A stretch of 64,000 nt of DNA from Rariglobus sp. (GTDB lineage: Bacteria; Verrucomicrobiota; Verrucomicrobiia; Opitutales; Opitutaceae), in contig JAQSWS010000013.1 in assembly GCA_029266495.1 (NCBI GenBank), positions 1 through 64,000 on the forward strand, given 5' to 3'. The position numbers and the translations under genes were made by a program. Below are positions 16,353 to 25,200 of this stretch, in pieces. The stretch's first letter is position 1, and each line of letters starts with the position of its first letter. The notes beneath the pieces are model-generated. The model was not told the DNA's origin. It did not search any database and saw only the letters and a list, made by a program, of their open reading frames with translations.

Positions 16353-17227
16353 TCGATGTCTTCAACACCCATCGTCCGCTGCTCTTCGGCATCGCCTACC
16401 GCATGTTGGGCCAAGTGGGCGAAGCCGAGGACGTCGTGCAGGATGTCTGGCTGCGCTGGCAAAAACAGGACGCCGCCGCCATCCAGTCGGCGAAGGCCTG
16501 GCTGGTGTCGGCAACGACGCGGCGGTGCATCGACCAGCTGCGCTCGGCACGGCGCCAGCGCGAAGACTACTATGGCGTGTGGTTGCCGGAGCCCTTGACC
16601 CCCGCCACGGAGACCGATCCCGCGCAGACGGCGGAACTCGCCGATTCGTTGAGCATGGCCTTCATGCTGATGCTCGAGGCGCTCGGGCCGGCGGAGCGCG
16701 CGGTGTTTCTCCTGCGCGAGGTGTTTGGTTATGATTATGCCGAAACGGCGGCGATCGTGGGCAAAAGCGAGGCCAACTGCCGCCAGATCGTGCGACGTGC
16801 GAAGGAGCATTTGCAGGCGAACGCCCGGCCCCCCTCGCCGTCGACGGATCAGGCGCGGCGCCTCGTCGAGGAATTTCTCGCCGCCACCGGATCCGGCGAT
16901 GTGCAGCACGTGCTCTCGTTGCTGACGGAGGAGAGCACGGTTTACAGCGATGGCGGCGGAAAGGTGAAGGCCGCGGGCCGCGCGATCCGCGGAGCCGACC
17001 ACGTGAGCCGGTTCCTGCTGGGCATCTGGCCTCGCTTCATGGCGGGCGTGAAGCCTAGCCTGATCAACATCAACGGCGCCCCGGGCTTTGTCGTAAGCTC
17101 TGGCAGCCAAGTCCATTACGCCCTGTCATTCCAAGTGGAGGGCGCCCGGATCCAGGCCGTCTTCATCGTCTGCAACCCGGACAAACTGCGGCATCTCGCG
17201 ACCGCGCAGAGTCATTTGCCGGCTTGA
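16349..17227 (+). CDS. ECF41-group sigma factor with fused SnoaL-like regulatory domain
   Basis: 292 residues. Region 2 occupies about 5-72 (YRMLGQVGEAEDVVQDVWLRW) and region 4 about 100-158 (YAETAAIVGKSEANCRQIVRRAK). The C-terminal 125 residues form a SnoaL/NTF2-like domain. Three signatures of group ECF41 are present: WLPEPL at 78-83 in the linker, DGGGK at 201-205 and NPDKL at 276-280. In this group the fused domain replaces a separate anti-sigma factor. Coupled by ATGA to the SDR gene; the operon promoter and the one before the AhpD-like gene carry the matching target sequence. The inducing signal is unknown. Confidence 0.95.
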   Translation: MIDVFNTHRPLLFGIAYRMLGQVGEAEDVVQDVWLRWQKQDAAAIQSAKAWLVSATTRRCIDQLRSARRQREDYYGVWLPEPLTPATETDPAQTAELADSLSMAFMLMLEALGPAERAVFLLREVFGYDYAETAAIVGKSEANCRQIVRRAKEHLQANARPPSPSTDQARRLVEEFLAATGSGDVQHVLSLLTEESTVYSDGGGKVKAAGRAIRGADHVSRFLLGIWPRFMAGVKPSLININGAPGFVVSSGSQVHYALSFQVEGARIQAVFIVCNPDKLRHLATAQSHLPA

Positions 17228-17321
17228 GTGGTGAAGCCACCGGAGAAAGAACGAGCGCGCTCTCCCCGCGGAATGCGTTCTGTTGATAAAAAAATGTCCC
17301 GCGACTCCTTGACGCAAAAAC

Positions 17322-17340
17322 CGTAATACATAGTTTTACG
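17322..17340. promoter_or_regulatory. Candidate operator of the toxin-antitoxin operon
   Basis: CGTAA (17322-17326) and TTACG (17336-17340) form an inverted repeat directly before the antitoxin ATG at 17344. TTGACG at 17309-17314 is a plausible -35 box. AbrB-type antitoxins usually bind such repeats to repress their own operon. Confidence 0.4.
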
Positions 17341-17343
17341 TCC

Positions 17344-17571
17344 ATGATTAAGACGATCTCGAAGGTGGGTAACTCACAGGGCGTGATTTTTGATAGTGCG
17401 CTCATGGAGTTGGCGCGCCTCAAGGTCGGAGATGCGGTAGACGTGGTGGTGCATGACAGCGGCGCGATCACGCTCACGCCTTTGCGTCCGGTCATCACGC
17501 CGGAACGGGCCAAGGAGGTCGCTGAAGACGTGATCCGGGACTACAACGAAGTCTTTCGTCGTCTCTCGTGA
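17344..17571 (+). CDS. AbrB/MazE-type antitoxin
   Basis: 75 residues with a swapped-hairpin AbrB fold: IKTISKVGNSQGVIFDSALMELARLKVGDAVDV is the DNA-binding beta-hairpin element, followed by a short C-terminal helix-rich tail (TPERAKEVAEDVIRDYNEVFRRLS) that would wrap the toxin. Its TGA overlaps the GTG of the Doc toxin gene (GTGA), so the two proteins are made together. It should neutralise Doc and repress the operon through the inverted repeat just upstream. Confidence 0.9.
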   Translation: MIKTISKVGNSQGVIFDSALMELARLKVGDAVDVVVHDSGAITLTPLRPVITPERAKEVAEDVIRDYNEVFRRLS

Positions 17572-17975
17572 GCACCCCGATCGCCCATCTGACGGTGGCC
17601 GCGACCGAGGCCATTCATGCCGCGGCCTTGCGTGCGCATGGAGGCGGTGCGGGGTTACGAGATCGCGGCATGCTGGAGTCCGCCATCGCGGCACCCCAAG
17701 CCACGGCGTTTGGCGAGCCGGTCATGACCGATTTGGTGGAGATTGCCGCCGCTTATCTGTTTTATCTCTGTCGCAATCACGCGTTCGTCGATGGCAACAA
17801 ACGCGTGGCGTTGGGCGCGTGCCTGGTGTTTTTACGCTGCAACAATGTCATCGACCGCCCGCCGCGCAACGAAGCCGAGATCGCCGCGTGGGAGGCCTTG
17901 GTCCTGGACGTCGCCGCCTCAAGACTCGACCGCGAGCACACGACCGCGCGGCTGCGGGCGTTGTTAAGCGGATGA
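17568..17975 (+). CDS. doc: Doc (death-on-curing) family toxin
   Basis: 135 residues from GTG 17568, which overlaps the antitoxin stop. The Fic/Doc active-site motif H71-AFVDG-N77-K78-R79 has the Doc form H-x-F-x-(D/N)-(A/G)-N-K-R, so by family knowledge it is expected to phosphorylate elongation factor Tu and stop translation. The remaining helices (GGAGLRDRGMLESAIAAPQA and the C-terminal helix) are also typical. Partner: the AbrB-type antitoxin immediately upstream. A complete, apparently intact chromosomal TA module. Confidence 0.9.
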   Translation: MSTPIAHLTVAATEAIHAAALRAHGGGAGLRDRGMLESAIAAPQATAFGEPVMTDLVEIAAAYLFYLCRNHAFVDGNKRVALGACLVFLRCNNVIDRPPRNEAEIAAWEALVLDVAASRLDREHTTARLRALLSG

Positions 17976-18285
17976 TCCAAGCCCGACCTAGATCCGTGCG
18001 CCATCGGAAGAACGGTCTCTATTACACGCAGGACATATCACCCAGGCGGCTCAGATGCGGGCACCGACAGCACCCCCCATGTCAAAATAATGAAAGGCTT
18101 CGGCGTTATTTTGTAATATCCCGGACGACCTGACGCTTGAAGCCCTCGCACTCAAACCAGCGAAGGCAGAACAACCCCGCGTGGTTCTCCGCACCCTGCC
18201 GCTCCGTGTGATCCGCGGTCAAAACTCCGGTTCATAATACCTCCGCCTGTTTACCTTTCGCCCATGCCGGGTAGACTCCCGAACC
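17976..18285. other. Intergenic region with an AT-rich hairpin
   Basis: 310 bp between the toxin gene and an SDR gene. CAAAATAA (18083-18090) and TTATTTTG (18106-18113) form a perfect 8-bp stem with a 15-base loop; without a GC-rich stem it is a weak terminator candidate for the TA operon. CATAATAC near 18232-18239 might be a -10 element for the SDR. No gene or RNA was recognised. Confidence 0.4.
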
Positions 18286-19074
18286 ATGGACCTTCAACTC
18301 ACCGGAAAACTCGCCCTCGTCACCGCCTCCACCGGAGGAATCGGCCGTGAAATCGCCCGCTCGCTTGCCCGTGAAGGCGCCACCGTCATCGTCAACGGAC
18401 GCTCCGTCGCCAGCGTCGAGGCCGCGATCGCCGACATCCTCGCGAGCGTGCCTGCGGCGAAGTTGAAAAAACTCGCCGCTGACAACGGCACCGCCGCGGG
18501 CGTCGAGACTACGCTCCGCGAGTTCCCCGAGGTGGACATCCTCGTCAACAACCTCGGCATCTACGAAGCCGTCGGCTTTTTCGACGAGACCGACGAAGCG
18601 TGGCAACACCTGTTCGAGGTCAACATCATGAGCGGCGTGCGTCTCGCGCGGCATTACCTGAAGGGCATGCTCACGCGCAAAACCGGCCGCGTGATTTTTA
18701 TTTCCAGCGAATCCGCGATCAGCCCGTCGCCGGAAATGGCGCACTACGCGGCGACCAAGACCATGCAGCTCTCCCTCGCGCGCAGCCTCGCCGAGTTGAC
18801 GAAGGGCACGGCGGTGACCGTGAACGCCGTGCTGCCCGGATCCACACTCACGGAAGGCGTCGAGACGTTCGTGCAGGATATTTTTCCGGATCTGTCGCCG
18901 GTCGAGGCACAACGAAAGTTCATGCAGCAAAACCGCCCGACATCGCTGCTCGAGCGTCTGATCAACCCCGTGGAAATCGCCGACTTCGTCACGTTCGTGA
19001 GCAGTGCACGGGCGTCGGCGATCAACGGCGCGGCGTTGCGCGTGGACGGAGGCCTCGTGCGCAGCGTCTTTTGA
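18286..19074 (+). CDS. Classical short-chain dehydrogenase/reductase
   Basis: 262 residues. Cofactor motif T13-ASTGGIG-20, structural NNLG at 88-91, and catalytic S141, Y154 and K158 (YAATK) define a classical SDR. NNLG instead of NNAG, together with an added loop near residues 195-225, resembles the 3-oxoacyl-ACP-reductase-like subgroup. Substrate unknown. It is monocistronic and lacks the ECF41-type promoter. Confidence 0.9.
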   Translation: MDLQLTGKLALVTASTGGIGREIARSLAREGATVIVNGRSVASVEAAIADILASVPAAKLKKLAADNGTAAGVETTLREFPEVDILVNNLGIYEAVGFFDETDEAWQHLFEVNIMSGVRLARHYLKGMLTRKTGRVIFISSESAISPSPEMAHYAATKTMQLSLARSLAELTKGTAVTVNAVLPGSTLTEGVETFVQDIFPDLSPVEAQRKFMQQNRPTSLLERLINPVEIADFVTFVSSARASAINGAALRVDGGLVRSVF

Positions 19075-19230
19075 TCTCTCTTGTTATTTTCCGGGATCTT
19101 CACAGACGCCCGGATTTCCAGGCCGCCACGAATCCACAGAGGGGAAACGCTTCTAATCCGGCGCGCCCAGCGGTCGCCCCACCCCATGCCCCAGAACTCC
19201 CGCGGACAAAACCCGGCTCAACGGATCGAG

Positions 19231-19677
19231 TCAGGCTTTGCCGCCAAAGGTGCAATGGTCGTCGAGGTCCAGCAGGTCGAACCAGGTTTTGATGTCTTCG
19301 CGCGTGGTGGTGAACTTGGCGAGGCTCTTGGCGAAGTCGGCGGACGTCTCGGCGTCGCTGTCGGGTCCGCGGTGGAGGTGATACTCGCTCCACGCGGCGA
19401 TTTCCCAAGGTTGCCGGGTGTGTTTCGCGTTGGCTTCGATCCACGCGAGGATTTCACCGTCACCTTTGCCGCTGGCGAGTTCGGTGAGAAGCGCGTCGGG
19501 ATCGATGCCGGTGAAGTTGAAGAAATGGCGATCCATGCTCTTCGCGCCGTAACGGTAGGCGCCGATCTTTCCGGCGTTGAGCGCGCGACCTTTGTCGAGG
19601 ATGCGCGGAAGCATGACGTAGCCGCCGAGGCGGACGCGGTGGCTGCGGGGCGGGCGTTGGGTGAGGTCGATGGACAT
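19231..19677 (-). CDS. DUF5069 domain-containing protein
   Basis: 148 residues. MSIDLTQRPPRSHRVRLGGY, followed by VMLPRILDKGRALNAGKIGAYRY and the C-terminal TWFDLLDLDDHCTFGGKA, is the canonical DUF5069 sequence. The family is unstudied and soluble. This member is closer to the family core than the one at 8014. It is flanked on its 5' side by a 19-bp inverted-repeat element and converges with the SDR gene at 18286. Confidence 0.9.
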   Translation of the reverse strand: MSIDLTQRPPRSHRVRLGGYVMLPRILDKGRALNAGKIGAYRYGAKSMDRHFFNFTGIDPDALLTELASGKGDGEILAWIEANAKHTRQPWEIAAWSEYHLHRGPDSDAETSADFAKSLAKFTTTREDIKTWFDLLDLDDHCTFGGKA

Positions 19678-19736
19678 GTGCTGAGAAGTTGAGAGTTGAG
19701 GGATGAGTGTTTAGAGCCGTAGTCGGATGCAGAAAT

Positions 19737-19821
19737 TTTAACCACAGATTGCACAAATTTTATAAGACAGGGATGCCCTCGGGTTTTCTATCTGCGCCCA
19801 TCTGTGCAATCTGTGGTTAAA
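19737..19821. repeat. CACAGA-type inverted-repeat element
   Basis: TTTAACCACAGATTGCACA (19737-19755) and TGTGCAATCTGTGGTTAAA (19803-19821) are perfect 19-bp inverted repeats separated by 47 bp. Elements of the AACCACAGATT-N-CACAG type recur in intergenic regions of many Verrucomicrobiota and other environmental bacteria. This copy lies between two minus-strand genes and would form a long hairpin in the SDR transcript. Confidence 0.8.
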
Positions 19822-19834
19822 CCGGTTTGGAGAC

Positions 19835-20593
19835 TCAGCGCATGCCGCCGGCGATGACGATGGCTTCACCCGACAGCCAGGCAGAGTCGTCAGAAGCGAG
19901 GAAGACGGCGGCAGTCGCGATGTCTTGCGGTTGGCCGATGCGGCCGAGCGGCGTCTCGGATTCGACCTTCTTGTGCAGGTCGCTCTCGATGACGCCGGCG
20001 GTGCGCGCACCTTCGGTGTCCACCATGCCGGGGTTGATGGAGTTGACGCGGATTTTTTTCGCGCCGAGTTCGACCGAGAGCACGCGGGTGATCGAATCGA
20101 CGGCGGCTTTCGTCGCGCTGTAAACGGAGGTGTGGGGGAGCGCGTTTTTCGCCACGATGGAACTGATGTTGATCACGCTGCCGCCGGTGGCGGGGAAGAG
20201 CGGCAACGCGGCTTGCGTGGTGAGGAGGAGGCCGAGGACGTTGATGTTGAACTGGCGGTGGAAGAGCTCGGGCGTGACGGCTTCGAGCGGGGCGAATTCG
20301 TAGACGCCGGCGTTGTTCACAAGGATGTCGAGGCGTCCGCCGAAAGCGGCTTTGGTGTCGGCGAGGAGGCGCGTGATGTCCTCGGGCTTGGAGACGTCGC
20401 CCGCGACGGCGAAGGCTTTTCCGCCGGCGGCGATGATCTCGGCGACAACTTTGTCGGCACCCGCTTTGGAGGACGCGTAGTTGACGGCGACGGACGCGCC
20501 GGCGGCGGCGAGGTGCCTGGCGATGGAGGCGCCGATGCCTTTGGAGGCGCCGGTGACGAGGGCGGTTTTACCGGCGAGTTTTTGTGTGCTCAT
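19835..20593 (-). CDS. FabG-like short-chain dehydrogenase/reductase
   Basis: 252 residues with every classical SDR motif: T14-GASKGIG-21, NNAG 93-96, catalytic S145, Y158 and K162, and the C-terminal GEAIVIAGGMR. The length and the motif set resemble 3-oxoacyl-ACP reductases and quinone- or aldehyde-reducing relatives; substrate unknown. It lies 3' of the efflux-pump outer-membrane gene. A 25-bp palindrome 53 bp before its ATG is identical, in opposite orientation, to the one before the RND pump gene, so pump and reductase probably answer to the same regulator. Confidence 0.9.
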   Translation of the reverse strand: MSTQKLAGKTALVTGASKGIGASIARHLAAAGASVAVNYASSKAGADKVVAEIIAAGGKAFAVAGDVSKPEDITRLLADTKAAFGGRLDILVNNAGVYEFAPLEAVTPELFHRQFNINVLGLLLTTQAALPLFPATGGSVINISSIVAKNALPHTSVYSATKAAVDSITRVLSVELGAKKIRVNSINPGMVDTEGARTAGVIESDLHKKVESETPLGRIGQPQDIATAAVFLASDDSAWLSGEAIVIAGGMR

Positions 20594-20645
20594 GATGGTT
20601 TGTTTTCTGATTTTTGTGTTCGTTAATCCGAAGGAAGCATCGATC

Positions 20646-20670
20646 CAAAGTAACCTATTGGGTTACTTTG
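20646..20670. promoter_or_regulatory. 25-bp palindromic operator, copy 1
   Basis: CAAAGTAACC (20646-20655), TATTG, GGTTACTTTG (20661-20670). It lies 53 bp upstream of the FabG-like SDR ATG and 10 bp beyond the stop codon of the outer-membrane factor. The only other copy seen, at 25524-25548, is its exact reverse complement. GTAAC-type palindromes are common for HxlR/MarR-like repressors; the regulator is not in this window. Confidence 0.75.
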
Positions 20671-20679
20671 TAATTCTGG

Positions 20680-22074
20680 CTATGACGTGGGTTGGGACCA
20701 GCCACCGCCGAGGGCTTTGATAAGGGAGACACGGGTGATCCAGCGCTGGCCGGTGAGCCGGGCGTCGGCGCGTTCAACATCAAGCGCGGTGCGTTGCGCG
20801 TCGACGACTTCGAAATAGCTCACGTAGCCGGCATCGTAGCGGATCTGGGAAAGTTTCGCGCCGCGGCGGGCACTCTCGACCGCGCGGGCTTGGGCGGCGG
20901 CCTGGTCTTCAAGCAGGCGCGAGGCGGTCAACGCATCCTGCACCTCGCGGAAGGCGATCAGCACGCGTTGGCGATAAACAGCGAGCGACTCTTCAAATGC
21001 GGCGCGGCTGCGGGCAAGGCTGGCCTTGTTCCGTCCGCCTTGGAAGAGCGGGAGGTAGAGGCTCGGCCCGATGGACCAGAGACGACTGTCGCTTTTGAAA
21101 AGATCGCTTATATCGGCGCTGGCGTAACCGGCGCTTCCGGTGAGTGAAATCGCGGGAAAAAACGAGGACTTGGCCACGCCGATGCGGGCACTGGCGGCGG
21201 CGAGCGCGCGTTCAGCGACGGCGATGTCCGGACGGCGGGTGAGAAGGTCGCTCGGCAGACCGGCGGGAATCCCGGGCGTGGCGACGGAAGCGGTGGCGAT
21301 GCCTGCGGAGAACGAAGGGGCGGCTTCTCCGAGGAGGACGGCGAGAGCGGTCTCGGTGGACGCGCGCCGAATCGCAAGCGCAGCGGCATCGGCTTCCGTG
21401 GAGGCGAGCTCGGTTTCGGCGCGGGCCACGTCGAGTTCGCCGGCGGTGCCTTGTTTGAAGCGCGAGGCGGTGAGGCTCAACGCGTCGCGGCGAACGCCGA
21501 CGGTGCGGTTGACGATGCGCAGTTCCTCATCGATGGCACGAAGCGTGAAGTGCGTGGTGGCGACCTCCGCGGTGAGGGCGAGGCGCGCAGCGTGGTAGGT
21601 CGCACCGGCGGCGGCGAACTCGGCGCGGGCGCTTTCGTTGAGGCGACGCACGCGGCCGAAAAGATCGAGTTCCCAGCTCAGATTCAACGGCAGCGTGTGG
21701 GTCGTGGCGGGCGAATCGGTCAAGCGGTTGTCAACGGTGCGGGAGGTGCGTTCGCGGTCGACCGAAGGAGCCGCGGAGACGGACGGCAGGTAGGCCGAGC
21801 GGGCGACACCGGCGAGAGCGCGGGCCTGCTCGACGCGGGCGAGCGCGGCGCGCAGGTCTTGGTTGGCGGCCAGGGCGCGGGCTTCGAGTTCGTCGAGAAC
21901 CGGGTCGTTGAAGGCGCGCCACCAATCAGGTGAAAGGACGACGGAGGGAGTATCGGTGATGTCGCGATAGGCGGCAGGAGCGGAGACGTCGGGGCGCTGG
22001 TAATCGGGACCGACGGAAGGCAGCGCTGCGATGGCTGAGGCTGCGGTGGTGAGGGAGAGAAAAAATGTTTTCAT
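20680..22074 (-). CDS. NodT/OprM-family outer-membrane efflux factor without lipid anchor
   Basis: 464 residues from ATG 22074 (MKTFFLS). A signal peptide is followed by PSVGPDYQRPDVSAP, the usual N-terminus of RND outer-membrane factors, but the lipobox Cys that normally precedes VGPDY is missing. Two OEP repeats with long coiled-coil helices (about 60-250 and 270-455) and segments such as LSWELDLFGRVRRL and LLTRRPDIAVAERAL confirm the family. It forms the outer-membrane channel of the pump encoded upstream by the MFP and RND genes. Confidence 0.93.
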   Translation of the reverse strand: MKTFFLSLTTAASAIAALPSVGPDYQRPDVSAPAAYRDITDTPSVVLSPDWWRAFNDPVLDELEARALAANQDLRAALARVEQARALAGVARSAYLPSVSAAPSVDRERTSRTVDNRLTDSPATTHTLPLNLSWELDLFGRVRRLNESARAEFAAAGATYHAARLALTAEVATTHFTLRAIDEELRIVNRTVGVRRDALSLTASRFKQGTAGELDVARAETELASTEADAAALAIRRASTETALAVLLGEAAPSFSAGIATASVATPGIPAGLPSDLLTRRPDIAVAERALAAASARIGVAKSSFFPAISLTGSAGYASADISDLFKSDSRLWSIGPSLYLPLFQGGRNKASLARSRAAFEESLAVYRQRVLIAFREVQDALTASRLLEDQAAAQARAVESARRGAKLSQIRYDAGYVSYFEVVDAQRTALDVERADARLTGQRWITRVSLIKALGGGWSQPTS

Positions 22075-22095
22075 GGGTGGTTTTTTCGGGAGTGA

Positions 22096-22198
22096 GTCAC
22101 AGAGGCGGAAGGAGGTTGCACAGAGTGTCACAGAGGACGGATTGGTGGTTTGGACTCATGCTGTGCTCTGTGGGCCGCGCTCTGTGTAACTCTGTGAC
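22096..22198. repeat. CACAGAG-type inverted-repeat element
   Basis: GTCACAGAG (22096-22104) is mirrored by CTCTGTGAC (22190-22198), and TTGCACAGAG (22116-22125) by CTCTGTGTAA (22180-22189). A third GTCACAGAG lies at 22127-22135. The element fills the gap between the RND and OMF genes and could form a large hairpin in their transcript. It resembles the CACAGA element at 19737. Confidence 0.7.
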
Positions 22199-22209
22199 GA
22201 AGATCGAAC

Positions 22210-25200
22210 TCAGGTGGCCGCGGGTTCGGGCTGCGGGACTTCGGCGACGGCGGGCGCGGGCTTTTTCACGCCGAGTTTTTCCAGGACGACGTAAAAGATC
22301 GGCGTGAGGAAGAGGCCGAAGATCGTCACGCCGATCATGCCGGCGAAGACGGCCACGCCCATGGCTTGACGCATTTCGGCGCCGGCACCGGAGGAGAACA
22401 CGAGGGGAATCACGCCGGCGATGAAGGCGATCGAAGTCATCAGGATCGGACGTAGGCGGAGGCGGCTGGCCTCGAGCGCGGCTTCGACAATACCCTTCCC
22501 TTCCTCGCGGAGTTTGACGGCGAACTCGACGATCAGGATCGCGTTCTTGGCGGCGAGTCCGATGAGGACGATCAGGCCGATCTGGGTGAAGATGTTGTTG
22601 TCGCCGGCGGTTGCCCAGATGCCGAGCATCGCGGAGAGCAGCGCCATGGGAACGACGAGTAGAACGGCGAACGGGAGGCGGAAGCTCTCGTATTGGGCGG
22701 CAAGGACGAGGAATACGAGGAGGATGCTCAGCGGAAAAATGAACAGACCTGTATTGCCGGCGATGATACGCTGGTAGGTGAGATCGGTCCAATCGAGGAC
22801 GACGCCCTTGGGCAGGACTTCGGCGGCGAGTTTTTCCATGATGGCCTCGGCTTCGACGGAGCTGTAGCCGGGGGCAGGCGCACCGCTGAGGTCGGCTGCC
22901 GCGTAGCTGTTGTAGCGCATGGCGCGGTCGGGGCCGTAGGACTCCTTCACGGTGGCGAGGGTGCCGAGGGGGATCATCTGGCCGGCGGCGTTGCGGACCT
23001 TGAGGCGGTTGATGTCGGTGGCGTGCGTGCGGAACTCGGCGTCGGCCTGGGCGACGACCTGGTAGGTGCGGCCGAAGCGGTTGAAATCGTTTACGTAGAG
23101 CGAGCCGAGGTTCACCTGGAGCGTCTCGAAGATGTTGGAGAGCGGGACGCCCTGCTGCTTGGCCTTGGCGCGGTCGACGTCGATCTCGAGTTGCGGGGTG
23201 TTGACGGTGAAGCTGGAGTAGACGCCGGCGAGGCCGGGAGTCTGGTTGGCCTTGGCGATGAGCTCCTGCGTGGCGCGGTAGAGTTCGTCGTAACCGACGG
23301 CGGCGCGGTCTTGCACGTAGAGCTTGAAGCCACCGGTGGTGCCGAGGCCGTTGACGGGGGGCGGCGGGAAGATGGCGACGAAGGATTCCTGGATCTCATT
23401 GAACTTGGCCTGGAGGTCGGCGGCGATCTCGGGGCCGGACATGCCGGGGCCTTTGCGCTCGTCGAAGGGCTTGAGCATCGTGAAGGCGATGCCGGAGTTG
23501 GGGCTGTTGGTGAAGCCGTTGATGGAGAGTCCGGGGAAGGCGATCACGTCGGCGACGCCGGGGTGCTGCATGGCGATCTCGGTCATGCGGCGGATGACTT
23601 CGTCGGTGCGCTCGAGCGACGCGGCGTCGGGGAGTTGCGCGAAGGAGATGAGGTATTGCTTGTCCTGCGAAGGGACGAAACCGGAGGGGACTTTGCTGAG
23701 GGTGAAGCCGGTGAGCGCGAGCAGGCCGACGTAAACGACGAGGGCGAGGGCGCTGACGCGGATGAGACGGGCGACGCCGTTGGAATATTTTTGTGAGGCC
23801 CAGTCGAAGAAGCGGTTGAAGGGACGGAAGAGCCAGCCGAAGAGGCGGTCGATCACGCGGGTGACGCGGTCCTTGGGCGCGTGGTGCGAGCGGAGGAGGA
23901 GTGCGGAGAGCGCGGGCGAAAGCGTGAGGGAGTTGAAGGCGGAGATGACCGTCGAGATGGCGATGGTGAGCGCGAACTGCTTGAAGAATTGTCCGGTGAG
24001 TCCGCTGATGAACGCGGTAGGCACGAAGACGGCGGAGAGCACGAGGGCGACGGCGACGATGGGACCGGTGACCTCGCGCATGGCGATCTTGGTGGCCTCG
24101 AAGGGCGTGTGGCCGAGGGCGATGTTGCGCTCGACGTTTTCGACGACGACGATCGCGTCGTCCACGACGATGCCGATGGCGAGCACGAGGCCGAAGAGCG
24201 AGAGGGCGTTGATGGAGAAACCGAACGCGCTCATCACGGCGAAGGTGCCGACGAGCGAAACGGGGACAGCGGCGAGCGGGATGATCGAGGCGCGCCAAGT
24301 TTGCAGGAAAAGCAGCACGACGATCACGACGAGGATCAGCGCTTCGATCAGCGTGTGGACGACGGACTTGATGGAGCTGCGCACGAACACGGTGGGGTCG
24401 TAGGCGATGGCGTAGTCGAGGCCTTCGGGGAAATCAGCCTTGAGTTTCACCATGGTGGCGCGGACTTCGTCGGAGAGCGCGATGGCGTTGGCGCCGGGGA
24501 GCTGGAAGACGCCGATGCCGACGGCGGTCTTGTTGGTGAGGAGCGAGCGCAGGGAGTAGTCGGAGGCGCCGAGCTGGACGCGGGCGACGTCGCGGAGTTG
24601 CACGCGTTCGCCGCGGGCGCCGTTTTTCACGATGATGTCGCCGAACTCTTCCTCGCTGACGAGGCGGCCCTTGGTGTTGATGAGGAGCTCGGTTTCGGCG
24701 CCGTTGGGATTGGGCTGGCGGCCGACGGATCCGGCGGCGACCTGGACGTTTTGCTCGCGGATGGCGGCGACAACATCGCCGGCGGTGAGGTTGCGGGCGG
24801 CGACTTTGTTGGGGTCGAGCCAGACGCGCATGGCGTAGTCGCCGGAGCCCCACATGTTGACCTGGCCGACACCGGGGAGGCGGGTGAGCGGGTCTTTGAT
24901 GTTAATCGCGGCGTAATTGCGGACATAGACATCGTCGTAGCGGCCGTCCGGCGAGAAGAGGTGGACGACGAGCGTGATGTCGGGAGAACTCTTCTGCGTG
25001 GTCACGCCAAGACGGCGGACCTCCTCGGGGAGCTTGGGGAGGGCTTGCGCGACGCGGTTCTGAACCTGGACCTGGGCCTTATCGACGTCGGTGCCGAGTT
25101 TGAAAGTGACGGTGAGCGTCATCAGGCCGTCGCTGGTGGCCTGCGAGAACATGTAGAGGGAGTTCTCGACGCCGTTGATGGATTGCTCGAGCGGCGTGGA

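Noticed and set aside
18286-20593. The two classical SDR genes as further ECF41 targets
   Set aside because: No TGTCACA-N16-CGTC motif was found in front of either gene.
22127-22140. TGTCACA in the RND-OMF gap as an ECF41 promoter
   Set aside because: No CGTC stands 16 bp downstream; the TGTCACA is part of the CACAGAG repeat.
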